NCBI RefSeq assembly: GCF_001854885.1
Contig: NZ_MDDV01000059.1
Span: 62,001 to 126,000, forward strand
Length of the DNA stretch: 64,000 nucleotides
Direction of reading: 5' to 3'
Source: Ensifer sp. LCM 4579
GTDB lineage: Bacteria; Pseudomonadota; Alphaproteobacteria; Rhizobiales; Rhizobiaceae
Shown here: positions 7,695-16,275 of the stretch, piece by piece
How the letters are laid out: every line of letters begins with the position of its first letter
Position numbering within the stretch: position 1 is the stretch's first letter
Program-made: the position numbers and the translations under genes
Notes under the pieces: generated by a model
The model's input: only the letters and a program-made list of their open reading frames with translations
The model's database searches: none
Told to the model about the DNA's origin: nothing

Positions 7695-8743
7695 AAAGCG
7701 CCGTTTCCATGAAATGGGACCGTTCCCTCGATCTGCTCGAGGTTCATTGCCAGGGCGAGATCGGCAAGGTGATCGTCGGCGGCGCGCCGGAAATCCCCGG
7801 GGCGACCATGCTCGACAAGATGAACCATATCAATGAGGTCGACGACAGCCTCCGCCGCTTCGTCGCCTTCGAGCCGCGCGCCAGCGTCGCCATGTCGGTC
7901 AATCTCCTCGTCGCCCCGACAAGACCGGATGCCGATGCCGGCTTCATCGTCTTGCAGGCCGACCGCGCCCACCCGATGTCCGGCAGCAATTGCATCGGCG
8001 TCGTCACCGCTCTGCTTGAAAGCGGACGGGTCGCAATGCAGGAGCCGGAGACGATTGTCCGACTCGACACGCCCGCCGGGCTGATAGTCGCGCGCGCCGC
8101 CTGCCGGGACGGCCGCTGCCTGTCGGTCAGCCTCGACAACGTGCCGAGTTTCGCCGAGGCGCTCGACCGGGAGATCGAGACGCCGCGCTGGGGGCGCATC
8201 AAGGCCGATATCGCCTTCGGCGGCGTTTACTATGCGATCGTCGACGTCGACCAGATCGGCGTCGAAATCGCGCCGGTCCATGCGCGCTACCTGGCCGAAG
8301 CCGGAATCGAATTGAAGGCGCTCCTCGCTGAGCAGGTGGCGGTGAAGCATCCGGAGCTCCCCGGCATCGACGAGATCGCCTACGTGATGTTCCGCGGCCA
8401 AGAGCCGGACGGTGCCATCCGCACCTGCACGACGCTGAAGCCCGGCCGTGTGGATCGATCGCCCTGCGGAACCGGCAGCTCGGCGAACCTGGCGATACTG
8501 CATGCGCGCGGAAATATCTCGGTGGGTGATCGGCGGACGTCGCGCTCGATCATCGGCGGTGAGTTCATTGCCGAGGCGATCGGGGTCACCGAGGTGGGCG
8601 GCCGTCCCGCCGTTTTGCCGCGGATCACCGGACGCGGTTGGATCTACGGTCGCGAACAGCTCCGGATTTCCGATGAGGATCCGTTCAAGAACGGTTTTGC
8701 GCTCTCCGACACCTGGGGACCGCAGGTCGATAGGCTGGGCTGA
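7691..8743 (+). CDS. Proline racemase family protein, probable hydroxyproline 2-epimerase (Ser/Cys type)
   Basis: 350 residues. The two active-site positions are Ser97 (in HPMSGSNC, where racemases carry Cys) and Cys259 (in DRSPCGTGSS). A Ser/Cys pair marks a subset of the family with hydroxyproline 2-epimerase activity. The Cys/Thr pair of trans-3-hydroxyproline dehydratases is absent. It would convert trans-hydroxy-L-proline to the D-isomer used by the FAD oxidoreductase. It is translationally coupled to the aldehyde dehydrogenase. Together with 3881, 4931 and 6219 it completes the four-step route to 2-oxoglutarate. A deleted sister copy lies at 4842-4934. Confidence 0.85.
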   Translation: MKSAVSMKWDRSLDLLEVHCQGEIGKVIVGGAPEIPGATMLDKMNHINEVDDSLRRFVAFEPRASVAMSVNLLVAPTRPDADAGFIVLQADRAHPMSGSNCIGVVTALLESGRVAMQEPETIVRLDTPAGLIVARAACRDGRCLSVSLDNVPSFAEALDREIETPRWGRIKADIAFGGVYYAIVDVDQIGVEIAPVHARYLAEAGIELKALLAEQVAVKHPELPGIDEIAYVMFRGQEPDGAIRTCTTLKPGRVDRSPCGTGSSANLAILHARGNISVGDRRTSRSIIGGEFIAEAIGVTEVGGRPAVLPRITGRGWIYGREQLRISDEDPFKNGFALSDTWGPQVDRLG

Positions 8744-8755
8744 AGGAGGAGAGCG

Positions 8756-9517
8756 ATGCCGGCGAAATCTCTATCGGGCCTGAACGTTCTCGTTACCGGC
8801 GCTTCGGGCGGCATCGGCGCTGCCATCGTCGAGCGTCTGGCGGAAGAGGGCGCACGTCCGATCATCCACTACGGCCGCGACAGAGCCGGCGCCGAGGCGT
8901 TGCTTGCGCGGATTTCGGGCGAGGGGTGGATCGTCCAGGCGGACCTCTTAAAACCCGGCGGAGCCTTCGAGCTCTGGCGCGAGTCAGAAGCCGTGTCTGG
9001 CCGCATCCACGCACTCGTCAACAATGCCGGCATCCGCACCGAGATTTCGATCGACGCCGAGCCCGAAAACTGGCGAGACGCCTGGCAGAGGGAATTTCAG
9101 GTAAATTTCTTCGCGGCGGCCGATCTCTGCAAGGAGGCGCTCCGGCACTTCAAGGCGCATGGCGGCGGCCGGATCGTCAACATGGCGAGCCGCGCCGGCC
9201 AGCGCGGCTATGCGGCCGATGCAATGCCCTATGGCGCGACGAAAGCGGCGCTGATCAATCTCACCAAGTCGATCGCACGCAGTTTTGGCGCTGACGGCGT
9301 CGTGGCATTGGCGCTCGCCCCCGGCTGGGTTCGGACGGAGATGGCCGAGGACTTCGTCGAGAAATTCGGCAAGCAGGCGGCCGTCGCCGACATACCGATC
9401 GGCGAGATGGCGCAACCTTTGGAAATCGCCGAGCTTGTCGCCTTCGCGCTGCGTCCTTCGCAGCGGTCGCTCAACGGCGCGACGCTCGACGTCAATGGCG
9501 GTAGCCACATTCGATAG
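8756..9517 (+). CDS. Short-chain dehydrogenase/reductase (first of tandem pair)
   Basis: 253-residue classical SDR with cofactor motif TGASGGIG at about 15-22, NNAG in the core and the catalytic Tyr/Lys in PYGATKAA. GAAGGAGGAGAG precedes the ATG. It follows the epimerase by 12 bp and is clearly in the same operon. Its substrate is unknown. The core hydroxyproline route needs no SDR, so this enzyme may feed a related hydroxy acid or imino acid into it. Annotation as an oxoacyl-ACP reductase would be misleading here. Confidence 0.87.
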   Translation: MPAKSLSGLNVLVTGASGGIGAAIVERLAEEGARPIIHYGRDRAGAEALLARISGEGWIVQADLLKPGGAFELWRESEAVSGRIHALVNNAGIRTEISIDAEPENWRDAWQREFQVNFFAAADLCKEALRHFKAHGGGRIVNMASRAGQRGYAADAMPYGATKAALINLTKSIARSFGADGVVALALAPGWVRTEMAEDFVEKFGKQAAVADIPIGEMAQPLEIAELVAFALRPSQRSLNGATLDVNGGSHIR

Positions 9518-9533
9518 ATATCGAGGAGGAAAC

Positions 9534-10289
9534 ATGAAAAGATTTGAAGGCAAAGTCGCGGTCGTTACCGGCGGAGGGGGCGGCATCGGGTCGGCGATCT
9601 CGCGCCGGCTGGCGGAAGAAGGCGCGCTGGTCGTTGTCTCCGACGTGAACGCCGGCGCAGCAAGCGACGTCGCCGCCGAAATCACGTCGACGGGCGGTTC
9701 CGCGATCGCCATCGCGGCCGACATTTCGCAAAAGGAGCCGTGTTTTGCTCTGATTGCCGAATCCTTCGACCGGAAGAAACGCATCGACATTCTCGTCAAT
9801 AATGCCGGCATCAACCGGCGCGGCAACCTCCTGTCGCTGACGGACGACGATTGGCATACGAGCTTTGCCGTCAATCTCGATTCGATGTTCCATCTCTGCC
9901 GTGCTGCCATCCCGCACATGATCGAGGCCGGTGGAGGCGCAATCGTCAACACCGCCTCGCAATGGGGCCTTTATCCGGCTCCGAACCACATCGCCTACAA
10001 CACCACGAAGGCAGCTGTTGCGGCCTTCACCCAGAACCTCGCCCGCGACTATGCCCCCTCCAGGATACGCGTGAACGCCGTCTGTCCCGGCGAAATCCAC
10101 ACGCCGATGCTCGAGGCCGGGGTGAAGCGATCGGGCAGGACCATTGCCGATCTCGACAGGCTCGTTCCTTTCGGCCGGATCGGAAAGCCGGAGGAGGTGG
10201 CGGCCCTCGTCGCCTTTCTCGCCTCCGACGAGGCGGCGTTCATGTGCGGCTCGCTCGTTGAGATCACCGGCGCCCAGGCGGCAGCCTGA
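9534..10289 (+). CDS. Short-chain dehydrogenase/reductase (second of tandem pair)
   Basis: 251-residue classical SDR with cofactor motif TGGGGGIG, NNAG and active-site Tyr/Lys in AYNTTKAA. The start at 9534 follows GAGGAGGAAAC. The frame is open upstream only as an overlap with the preceding gene. It resembles the first SDR only at family level, so the pair is not a recent duplication. It is the last gene of the operon; a hairpin follows directly. Substrate unknown. Confidence 0.87.
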   Translation: MKRFEGKVAVVTGGGGGIGSAISRRLAEEGALVVVSDVNAGAASDVAAEITSTGGSAIAIAADISQKEPCFALIAESFDRKKRIDILVNNAGINRRGNLLSLTDDDWHTSFAVNLDSMFHLCRAAIPHMIEAGGGAIVNTASQWGLYPAPNHIAYNTTKAAVAAFTQNLARDYAPSRIRVNAVCPGEIHTPMLEAGVKRSGRTIADLDRLVPFGRIGKPEEVAALVAFLASDEAAFMCGSLVEITGAQAAA

Positions 10290-10318
10290 GGGAGCGCCCG
10301 GTGCTACTTGCCGCTCCC
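10290..10318 (+). terminator. Possible weak terminator hairpin after the catabolic operon
   Basis: GGGAGCG at 10290-10296 pairs perfectly with CGCTCCC at 10312-10318 across a 15-base loop, just after the stop codon of the second SDR. There is no T-tract, so intrinsic termination is uncertain. The remaining 180 bp to nuoJ is more AT-rich around 10390-10425 and probably holds the promoter of the next operon, but no convincing -35/-10 pair was found. Confidence 0.35.
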
Positions 10319-10498
10319 GACTTGACGCCGAGGTCCCCGACAGCCGGTATGGGAAAGGGTCGGCCCGGCACCTCCGTCGACAATGATCTTGTGAAAAAAT
10401 TGATACTAGGGCACAATTTTTGAATGCACCTGATGTGCGGAACTATCGCAAATCCGGTCGATTCCGGCCGGGCGATCGTTCGTGTGGGGGCGGCGTCG

Positions 10499-10999
10499 AT
10501 GGGCCAGGGGTTCTTCCTTCTGTTCGCTGCGGTGTCCGTGATCACGGCCCTGACGGTGGTGCTGGCCCGCAATCCCATCCATAGCGCCTTGGCGCTGATG
10601 GCCTGTTTCCTGCAGATTTCCGCGATTTTCGTCCTGCTCGGCGCGCCCTTGCTCGCGGTCATCCAGATCTTCGTCTATGTCGGCGCGATCATGGTCCTGT
10701 TCCTGTTCGTGATCATGATGATCGACGTGCGTGAGGCGGTGCTGCAGCGCTTCGTGCCCGGCGGCAACCTGCCGGCCCTGGTGCTGCTCGGCCTGCTCGG
10801 CATCGAGATGCTGGCGCTCGTACTTTGGAGCGACCGGTTTTCGGCCACCGAGCCGGTTGCGGTGAGCAGCGGCGATGAGGTCCGCCAACTCGGCACGACG
10901 CTTTTTGCCGACTATCTGCTGCCGTTCGAGGTCGCCTCCGTGATCCTTCTGGCGGCCCTTGTCGGCGCCATCGTGCTGGCGCGCAGGGAGTCGGGCTGA
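10499..10999 (+). CDS. nuoJ: NuoJ-like subunit (complex I/Mrp membrane arm)
   Basis: 166-residue membrane protein with about five helices. It shows the NuoJ signature region [18 protein letters not shown] near the N-terminus and [20 protein letters not shown] for the third helix. In complex I, NuoJ lies between the quinone-side subunits and the antiporter-like subunits, and its third helix has a pi-bulge used in coupling. The ATG at 10499 follows GTGGGGG. An in-frame ATG at 10424 would add a non-hydrophobic tail. It is the first gene of a seven-gene block with no nuoA, nuoH or peripheral-arm genes. Confidence 0.88.
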   Translation: MGQGFFLLFAAVSVITALTVVLARNPIHSALALMACFLQISAIFVLLGAPLLAVIQIFVYVGAIMVLFLFVIMMIDVREAVLQRFVPGGNLPALVLLGLLGIEMLALVLWSDRFSATEPVAVSSGDEVRQLGTTLFADYLLPFEVASVILLAALVGAIVLARRESG

Positions 11000-11301
11000 T
11001 GGTTCCGCTCTCCTGGTATATCCTGCTCGGAGTGGTCCTGTTCGTCGTCGGAGCGGCGGGCGTACTGCTCAGGCGGAACATACTTGTGGTGCTGATGTCG
11101 CTGGAGCTGCTGCTCAATTCCGTCAATATCAATTTCATCGCCTTCGGGCACTATCACGGCGATCTCCGCGGGCGGATCTTCGCGATCTTCGTCATTGCCA
11201 TCACCGCGGCGGAGGTCGCCGTCGCCCTGGGCATCCTGGTCGCCCTCGTGAGGAACAAGTCCACCCTCAAGGTCGACGACGTGACCATGATGAAAGGATA
11301 G
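10999..11301 (+). CDS. nuoK: NuoK/MrpC-like subunit
   Basis: 100 residues with three helices, the exact size of NuoK. It keeps the acidic helix residues expected of the family ([13 protein letters not shown], then [14 protein letters not shown]). NuoK and MrpC are homologous; pairing with a NuoJ gene and the length favour NuoK. The start overlaps the nuoJ stop as TGATG, so translation is coupled. It would contribute one proton half-channel in the membrane arm. Confidence 0.9.
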   Translation: MVPLSWYILLGVVLFVVGAAGVLLRRNILVVLMSLELLLNSVNINFIAFGHYHGDLRGRIFAIFVIAITAAEVAVALGILVALVRNKSTLKVDDVTMMKG

Positions 11302-11305
11302 CGGC

Positions 11306-12772
11306 TTGGACCCCGTCCTATCGATCCGACCGCTCATCGCCATTGCCATTGCAGGCCTGGCCGCCCTCGCCATCCTCGTTTTGCACAAGCGGGAGAAGCT
11401 GCGCGACCTCGTTTCGCCCGTGGCCGCCCTCGCCATGTTCGTGACCGTCATGTCGATGGCGCCGACGGTGCTTTCGGGCGGGACCGTCGAATTGCGCCTG
11501 TTCGAAATCCTGCCTGGGGTCGACTTCGCCTTCCGCGCCGATGCGCTCGGCATGGTCTTCGCCACCGTCTCTTCGCTTCTGTGGATCATGGCCGCATTCT
11601 ATTCGATCGGATATATGCGGCATTTGCACGAGCACGCGCAGACGCGGTTCTTCGCCTGTTTCGCCACAAGCCTCGCCGCAGCGGTCGGCGGCGCTTTCGC
11701 CGCCAACCTGTTCACGCTGGTCATATTCTACGAACTGCTCAGCCTCGTCACCTATCCACTCGTCTACCACCACGAGGACGAAGAGGCGTGGAAGGGAAGC
11801 CGCAAATATCTCGTCTATCTGATGGGCGCCTCCAAAAGCGCTCTTCTGGCCGCACTGGCGCTCACCTATCAAATAGCGGGCTCGCTCGATTTCCTGGCCG
11901 GCGGGCTGCTGTCCGCAGACGACGCCTCGGCGGCGCTGCTGACGGTCGTCTATTTCTGCTATCTCTTCGGCTTCGCCAAGGCGGCGGTCATGCCCCTGCA
12001 CGCCTGGCTGCCGGCCGCAATGGTGGCGCCGACACCGGTCAGCGCGCTCCTGCATGCAGTGGCCGTCGTCAAGATGGGCGTCTTCTGCGTACTTCGGGTG
12101 GTGTTCCACGTTTTCGGCGTCGGGCTCGTCGGGGAGCTCGGCCTCGGCATCGCGACGGCCTATCTTGTGTCCTTCACCATCGTCGTCGCTTCGGTCTACG
12201 CGCTGACGCGGGACGACTTGAAGGCCAGGCTCGCCTATTCGACCGTCAGCCAGCTCTCCTATATCGTGCTCGGCGCGGTTCTGCTTTCGCCGATAGCGAT
12301 CACCGGCGGCATCATCCATATCGCCGCGCATGCCTTCTCCAAGATCACGCTCTTCTTCTGCGCCGGCTCGATCTATTGCGCCTCGGGCAAGCGCAACATC
12401 AGCGACATGGCCGGCATCGGCCGCAGGCTGCCCTGGACCATGGGGGCGTTTTTCGTCGCTTCGCTCTCCATGATCGGCGTGCCGCCGACAGCGGGCTTCG
12501 TCAGCAAGTGGTATCTGGCGCAAGGATCGGTGCAGGCGGGGGAGATGGCGTTCCTCGCAGTGCTGCTGGTGAGCTCGGTGCTGAACGCCGCCTATTTCCT
12601 GCCGGTCAGCTATGTCGCCTTTTTCGGCGAAGCGGCCGCAGGGGAGGGCTCCGCGAGGGTCCGTGAAATACCGCTGGTCACGATTCCGCTGGTCGTGACC
12701 GCCATCCTGTCGGTGCTGATGGGCATCTTCCCCGGCTATTTTCTCACGCTTGCGGAGGGAGTGGTCCGATGA
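11306..12772 (+). CDS. Antiporter-like subunit (NuoL/MrpD family), first copy
   Basis: 488-residue multi-helix protein of the proton-conducting transporter family. The conserved ion-path residues are kept: Glu143 in FYELLSLVTYP (helix 5) and Lys225 in FAKAAVMPLHAWLP (helix 7), plus a helix-8 basic region (HAVAVVKMG). It is shorter than true NuoL (about 610) and lacks the long lateral helix, like MrpD. The start is TTG 11306, seven bases after AAAGGA at the end of nuoK. The stop overlaps the next start as ATGA. It is one of four antiporter-like subunits in this block. Confidence 0.85.
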   Translation: MDPVLSIRPLIAIAIAGLAALAILVLHKREKLRDLVSPVAALAMFVTVMSMAPTVLSGGTVELRLFEILPGVDFAFRADALGMVFATVSSLLWIMAAFYSIGYMRHLHEHAQTRFFACFATSLAAAVGGAFAANLFTLVIFYELLSLVTYPLVYHHEDEEAWKGSRKYLVYLMGASKSALLAALALTYQIAGSLDFLAGGLLSADDASAALLTVVYFCYLFGFAKAAVMPLHAWLPAAMVAPTPVSALLHAVAVVKMGVFCVLRVVFHVFGVGLVGELGLGIATAYLVSFTIVVASVYALTRDDLKARLAYSTVSQLSYIVLGAVLLSPIAITGGIIHIAAHAFSKITLFFCAGSIYCASGKRNISDMAGIGRRLPWTMGAFFVASLSMIGVPPTAGFVSKWYLAQGSVQAGEMAFLAVLLVSSVLNAAYFLPVSYVAFFGEAAAGEGSARVREIPLVTIPLVVTAILSVLMGIFPGYFLTLAEGVVR

Positions 12773-13023
12773 TCAGGCGTGTGGTCGGCTTCTTTGGTGA
12801 CAAGGAATATGCAGGGCAGCGCCGCCGGCTGTTCTATCTGATCCTCGTGCTGATCGTCGTCGCCGATTTCCTCGTGCCGCGCGAGCATGCCGAATTCCTC
12901 TGGGACCGTATCCCCGGCTGGTCGGCCCTTTACGGCTTCGGCTCCTGCGTCCTGCTCATCTTCGTTTCCAAATTCCTCGGCCATCGTGGGGGCCTGATGC
13001 GGCGAGAGGATTATTATGACTGA
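12769..13023 (+). CDS. Small two-helix membrane protein embedded in the nuo-like block
   Basis: 84 residues, coupled to both neighbours (ATGA overlap upstream, 8-bp overlap downstream), so it is almost surely a subunit of the same complex. Hydrophobic segments are at about 21-36 (LFYLILVLIVVADFLV) and 52-68 (ALYGFGSCVLLIFVSK). The ends are charged (RRVVGFFGDKEY at the start, RREDYYD at the end). It is not recognised as any standard NuoA-N or MrpA-G subunit. It is too short for NuoA, although a two-helix adaptor role is conceivable. Confidence 0.75.
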   Translation: MIRRVVGFFGDKEYAGQRRRLFYLILVLIVVADFLVPREHAEFLWDRIPGWSALYGFGSCVLLIFVSKFLGHRGGLMRREDYYD

Positions 13024-14791
13024 TTTCATCCATCCGGCCCTCCTCTTCATTCTCGGCTCTCTGCCGATCCCCTTCTTCAGCGGACTGATCCGCAAGACCT
13101 ATCTCGTGCTGATCCCGGCATTGGCGATCCTCGCCGTCGTCGCAATGTCCCCGGGCAGCTATGGCGAGGCGCAATTCATCGGACAGGACATTCTGGTTGC
13201 GAAGGTCGACAGGCTCAGCATCGTCTTCGCTACCGTCTTCACGATCATGGCGCTGATCGGCATGGTCTACGCACTGCATCTGCCGCGCGCCGGTCAGCAC
13301 GTGGCCGCTTTCGTCTATGTCGGCAGCGCGCTCGGCGTGGTCTTCGCCGGCGACTACCTGACCCTCTATCTTTTCTGGGAGGGCATGGCCTTTGCCTCCG
13401 CCTACCTGATCTTCGCGGGACACGGAGACCGGGCAATCCGCGCCGCGTTCCGCTATCTCATGGTGCACGTCACCGGCGGCGTTGTCCTGCTCGGCGGTAT
13501 CCTTCTCCACGGGGCGGCCACGGGCTCGCTGTCGTTCGGCCCGATCGCCGGGGCGGCGATCGACGGGGGCCTGGATCCCGGCGCCTATCTGATCCTTTGC
13601 GGTTTCCTGCTCAACGCGGCGGTGCCGCCGCTCAATGCCTGGCTGACCGACGCCTATCCGGAGGCGACCGTGACCGGCGCGGTGTTCCTGAGCGCCTTTA
13701 CTACCAAGACGGCCATCTATGTACTGGCCCGGGTGTTTCCCGGTCTCGAACTTCTGGTATGGCTCGGCACCGCGATGGCGCTTTACGGCGTCATCTACGC
13801 GGTTCTGGAGAACGACTGTCGGCGGCTGCTCGCCTACCACATCGTCAGTCAGGTGGGCTACATGGTCGCGGGCGTCGGCATCGGCACCGAGCTCGCGGTG
13901 AACGGCGCTGCCAGCCATGCCTTCGCCCACATCCTTTATAAGGCGCTGCTGTTCATGGGGGCCGGCGCGGTGATCTACGTCACCGGCCGCCGCAAGCTTA
14001 CCGAGCTCGGCGGACTCTACAGGACCATGCCGGTGACCGTGGCGCTCTACATGGTCGGCGCCTTTGCAATCTCGGCCTTTCCGTTCTTCTCCGGCTTCGT
14101 CACCAAGTCCATGGTGGTGGCGGCCGCCGGCGAGGATCACCGGGCGCTGGTGGTGCTGGCGCTGACCATGGCCTCGTCGGGAACCTTCCTGCACACGGGG
14201 CTCAAGCTTCCCTATTACATGTTCTTCGGCACCGACCGGGGGATTGAGGCGCGGGAGCCGCCCCGCAACATGCTGGTTGCCATGGGCATGGCAGCGGTCC
14301 TCTGCATCGCAATCGGGGTTTTCCCGGCGCCGCTTTACGCCCTTCTGCCCTATCCGGTCGACTTCGAGCCCTATACGGGCCAGCACGTTACCGAGAGCCT
14401 CGGCATTCTGATGTTCACGGCACTCGGCTTCGTCATTTTCCTCAGGGCTCTCGATCCGGAAAATACGATCAGCATCGACACCGACTGGTTCTACCGCAAG
14501 GGCGCGCGCTATTTCATGTGGTTCGCCGAAAGGCCGCTTGCGCGCTATGAGAAGGCGGTGAGCGACGTGTCCGAGACGGCGGTATTGCCCTTCCTGCACG
14601 GGTCGGCGCGCGCGGGGCTGCGGCTTGACCTTCATGGCGTCGATGGCGTGGTAAACGGCGTCGCCCATTCGATCTTCAGCGGCGGCGGCGTGCTCCGGCG
14701 GCTGCAAACCGGGCTCGTCACCCATTACGCGCTGGCAATGATCGCCGGCCTGATCGCGGCCATTCTCGTCTTCGCCGTGGTATGGCGGTAG
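13016..14791 (+). CDS. Antiporter-like subunit (NuoL/MrpD family), second copy with altered helix-7 lysine
   Basis: 591 residues of the proton-conducting transporter family. Glu122 (LFWEGMAF, helix 5) and Lys231 (AFTTKTAIYV, helix 8) are kept. The helix-7 lysine position is Asn200 (LLNAAVPPLNAWL); the three other antiporter-like proteins here have Lys in the same spacing ten residues before the WL leucine. The C-terminal about 110 residues form an extension containing IDTDWFYRKGARY and a final helix, recalling NuoL/MrpA tails. The overlap with the small membrane protein indicates one transcript. It may be a structural or differently coupled subunit. Confidence 0.85.
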   Translation: MTDFIHPALLFILGSLPIPFFSGLIRKTYLVLIPALAILAVVAMSPGSYGEAQFIGQDILVAKVDRLSIVFATVFTIMALIGMVYALHLPRAGQHVAAFVYVGSALGVVFAGDYLTLYLFWEGMAFASAYLIFAGHGDRAIRAAFRYLMVHVTGGVVLLGGILLHGAATGSLSFGPIAGAAIDGGLDPGAYLILCGFLLNAAVPPLNAWLTDAYPEATVTGAVFLSAFTTKTAIYVLARVFPGLELLVWLGTAMALYGVIYAVLENDCRRLLAYHIVSQVGYMVAGVGIGTELAVNGAASHAFAHILYKALLFMGAGAVIYVTGRRKLTELGGLYRTMPVTVALYMVGAFAISAFPFFSGFVTKSMVVAAAGEDHRALVVLALTMASSGTFLHTGLKLPYYMFFGTDRGIEAREPPRNMLVAMGMAAVLCIAIGVFPAPLYALLPYPVDFEPYTGQHVTESLGILMFTALGFVIFLRALDPENTISIDTDWFYRKGARYFMWFAERPLARYEKAVSDVSETAVLPFLHGSARAGLRLDLHGVDGVVNGVAHSIFSGGGVLRRLQTGLVTHYALAMIAGLIAAILVFAVVWR

Positions 14792-14799
14792 GGGGTGCA

Positions 14800-16275
14800 A
14801 TGGGATTTCCGCTTCTCAGCCTCATCATACTCACGCCGGCCGCCGGCGCAGCGGTGCTGATATTTCTGCGCGGCGACGATGCAGTGCGGTGGACGGCGCT
14901 CGGCGTTACCCTGGTCGACCTTGCGCTCACGGTGGTCCTGCTCGCCGGCTTTGATACCGCGACGCATGAGATGCAGTTTACCGAGGCGCGCCCCTGGGTG
15001 CCGGCGCTCGGGATCACCTATGCCCTTGGCGTCGACGGAATAAGCGCGCTCTTCGTATTCCTGACCGCGCTGCTGGGCTCGGTTTCGGTGCTTGCGTCCT
15101 GGGTTGCGATCGACCGCAGGGTGAAGGCATTTATGATCAGCTTGCTCGCCATGCAGGCGCTGATGCTGGGGGTCTTTTCAGCGCTCGACATGTTCCTCTT
15201 CTACGTCTGCTGGGAGGCGATGCTGATCCCGATGTATCTGATCATCGGGGTGTGGGGCGGCGAAGGCCGGGTTTATGCGGCGTTCAAGTTCTTCCTCTAC
15301 ACGCTGGCCGGCAGCCTCCTCTTCCTGGTCGGCGTGATCGTGCTCTATTTCCAGGGCGGCGAGACCTTCGACATGCTCGCGCTGATGCAGCAGGATCTGC
15401 CGTTCGAGGTACAGTCCTGGCTGTTCTTCGCTTTCCTGGTCGCCTTCGCCGTCAAGGTGCCGATGGTCCCGGTCCATACCTGGCTGCCGGACGCGCATGT
15501 GCAGGCGCCGACGGCTGGAAGCATCATTCTCGCCGGCGTGCTCTTGAAGATGGGCGCTTATGGATTCCTGCGGTTCTCGCTGCCGATGCTGCCGGAAGCC
15601 ACGCTCTATTATTCGACGCTGATGCTGGCGATTTCGGCGCTTGCGATCGTCTATGGCGGCTTCCTGGCGCTGGCGCAGGACGATCTGAAGAAGCTGGTGG
15701 CCTATTCCAGCATCAGCCATATGGGTTTCGTGACACTCGGGATCTTCGCGCTGAACGCCCGCGGACTCGAGGGCAGCATCCTGCAGATGTTCAACCATGG
15801 CATAACGACGGGCGCGTTGTTCCTGTTCGTCGGCCTGATCTATGAGCGGACCCACACGCGCAGCATTGCGGAATATGGCGGACTTATGAAAGTGGCGCCG
15901 GTCTATACCGCCTTCCTTGCCCTGTTCACCCTCTCGTCGATGGCGCTGCCGGGAACGAATGCCTTCGTCGGCGAACTGCTGGTGCTTTCGGGCGCCTTCG
16001 GGGCGAATCTTGCCTTCGGCGCGGTCGCCATTCTGGGAGCGACGCTGAGCGCGGCCTATCTGCTCGGCATGTACAGGAAAGTCGCGCTCGGTCCTATCCG
16101 TGTCCACGCCGGGCCGACGCCGCGCGACGTGAACGCCCGCGAATTGGCGGCGATCCTGCCGCTTGCCGCTTTCGTGCTTTGGGTCGGGCTCTATCCCAAA
16201 CCCTTCCTCGACATCATCGACACATCGGTGACGCATCTGCTGGTCGAGGTGCAAAGCAGGGGGAGGAGCCAATGA
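14800..16275 (+). CDS. nuoM: NuoM-like proton-translocating subunit
   Basis: 491 residues with the strongest complex I character in the block. Glu139 in VCWEAMLIPMYLIIGVWGG and Lys219 in AVKVPMVPVHTWLPDAH are textbook NuoM motifs, and a DDLKKLVAYSSISHMGF segment follows. The start at 14800 is preceded by GGGGGTG; an in-frame ATG at 14782 overlaps the previous gene. It would form a proton channel in the membrane arm. Its stop overlaps nuoN as ATGA. Confidence 0.92.
   Translation: MGFPLLSLIILTPAAGAAVLIFLRGDDAVRWTALGVTLVDLALTVVLLAGFDTATHEMQFTEARPWVPALGITYALGVDGISALFVFLTALLGSVSVLASWVAIDRRVKAFMISLLAMQALMLGVFSALDMFLFYVCWEAMLIPMYLIIGVWGGEGRVYAAFKFFLYTLAGSLLFLVGVIVLYFQGGETFDMLALMQQDLPFEVQSWLFFAFLVAFAVKVPMVPVHTWLPDAHVQAPTAGSIILAGVLLKMGAYGFLRFSLPMLPEATLYYSTLMLAISALAIVYGGFLALAQDDLKKLVAYSSISHMGFVTLGIFALNARGLEGSILQMFNHGITTGALFLFVGLIYERTHTRSIAEYGGLMKVAPVYTAFLALFTLSSMALPGTNAFVGELLVLSGAFGANLAFGAVAILGATLSAAYLLGMYRKVALGPIRVHAGPTPRDVNARELAAILPLAAFVLWVGLYPKPFLDIIDTSVTHLLVEVQSRGRSQ

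Noticed and set aside
10399-10425. Possible sigma54 site (GGGCAC-N5-TTGA) or FixK/FNR box (TTGAT...) before nuoJ
   Set aside because: The -12 element reads GA instead of GC, and the TTGAT half-site lacks the ATCAA partner; both are near misses only.
12956-14800. 614-codon open frame on the minus strand
   Set aside because: Exact mirror of the second antiporter-like gene; charged, low-complexity product without family motifs.
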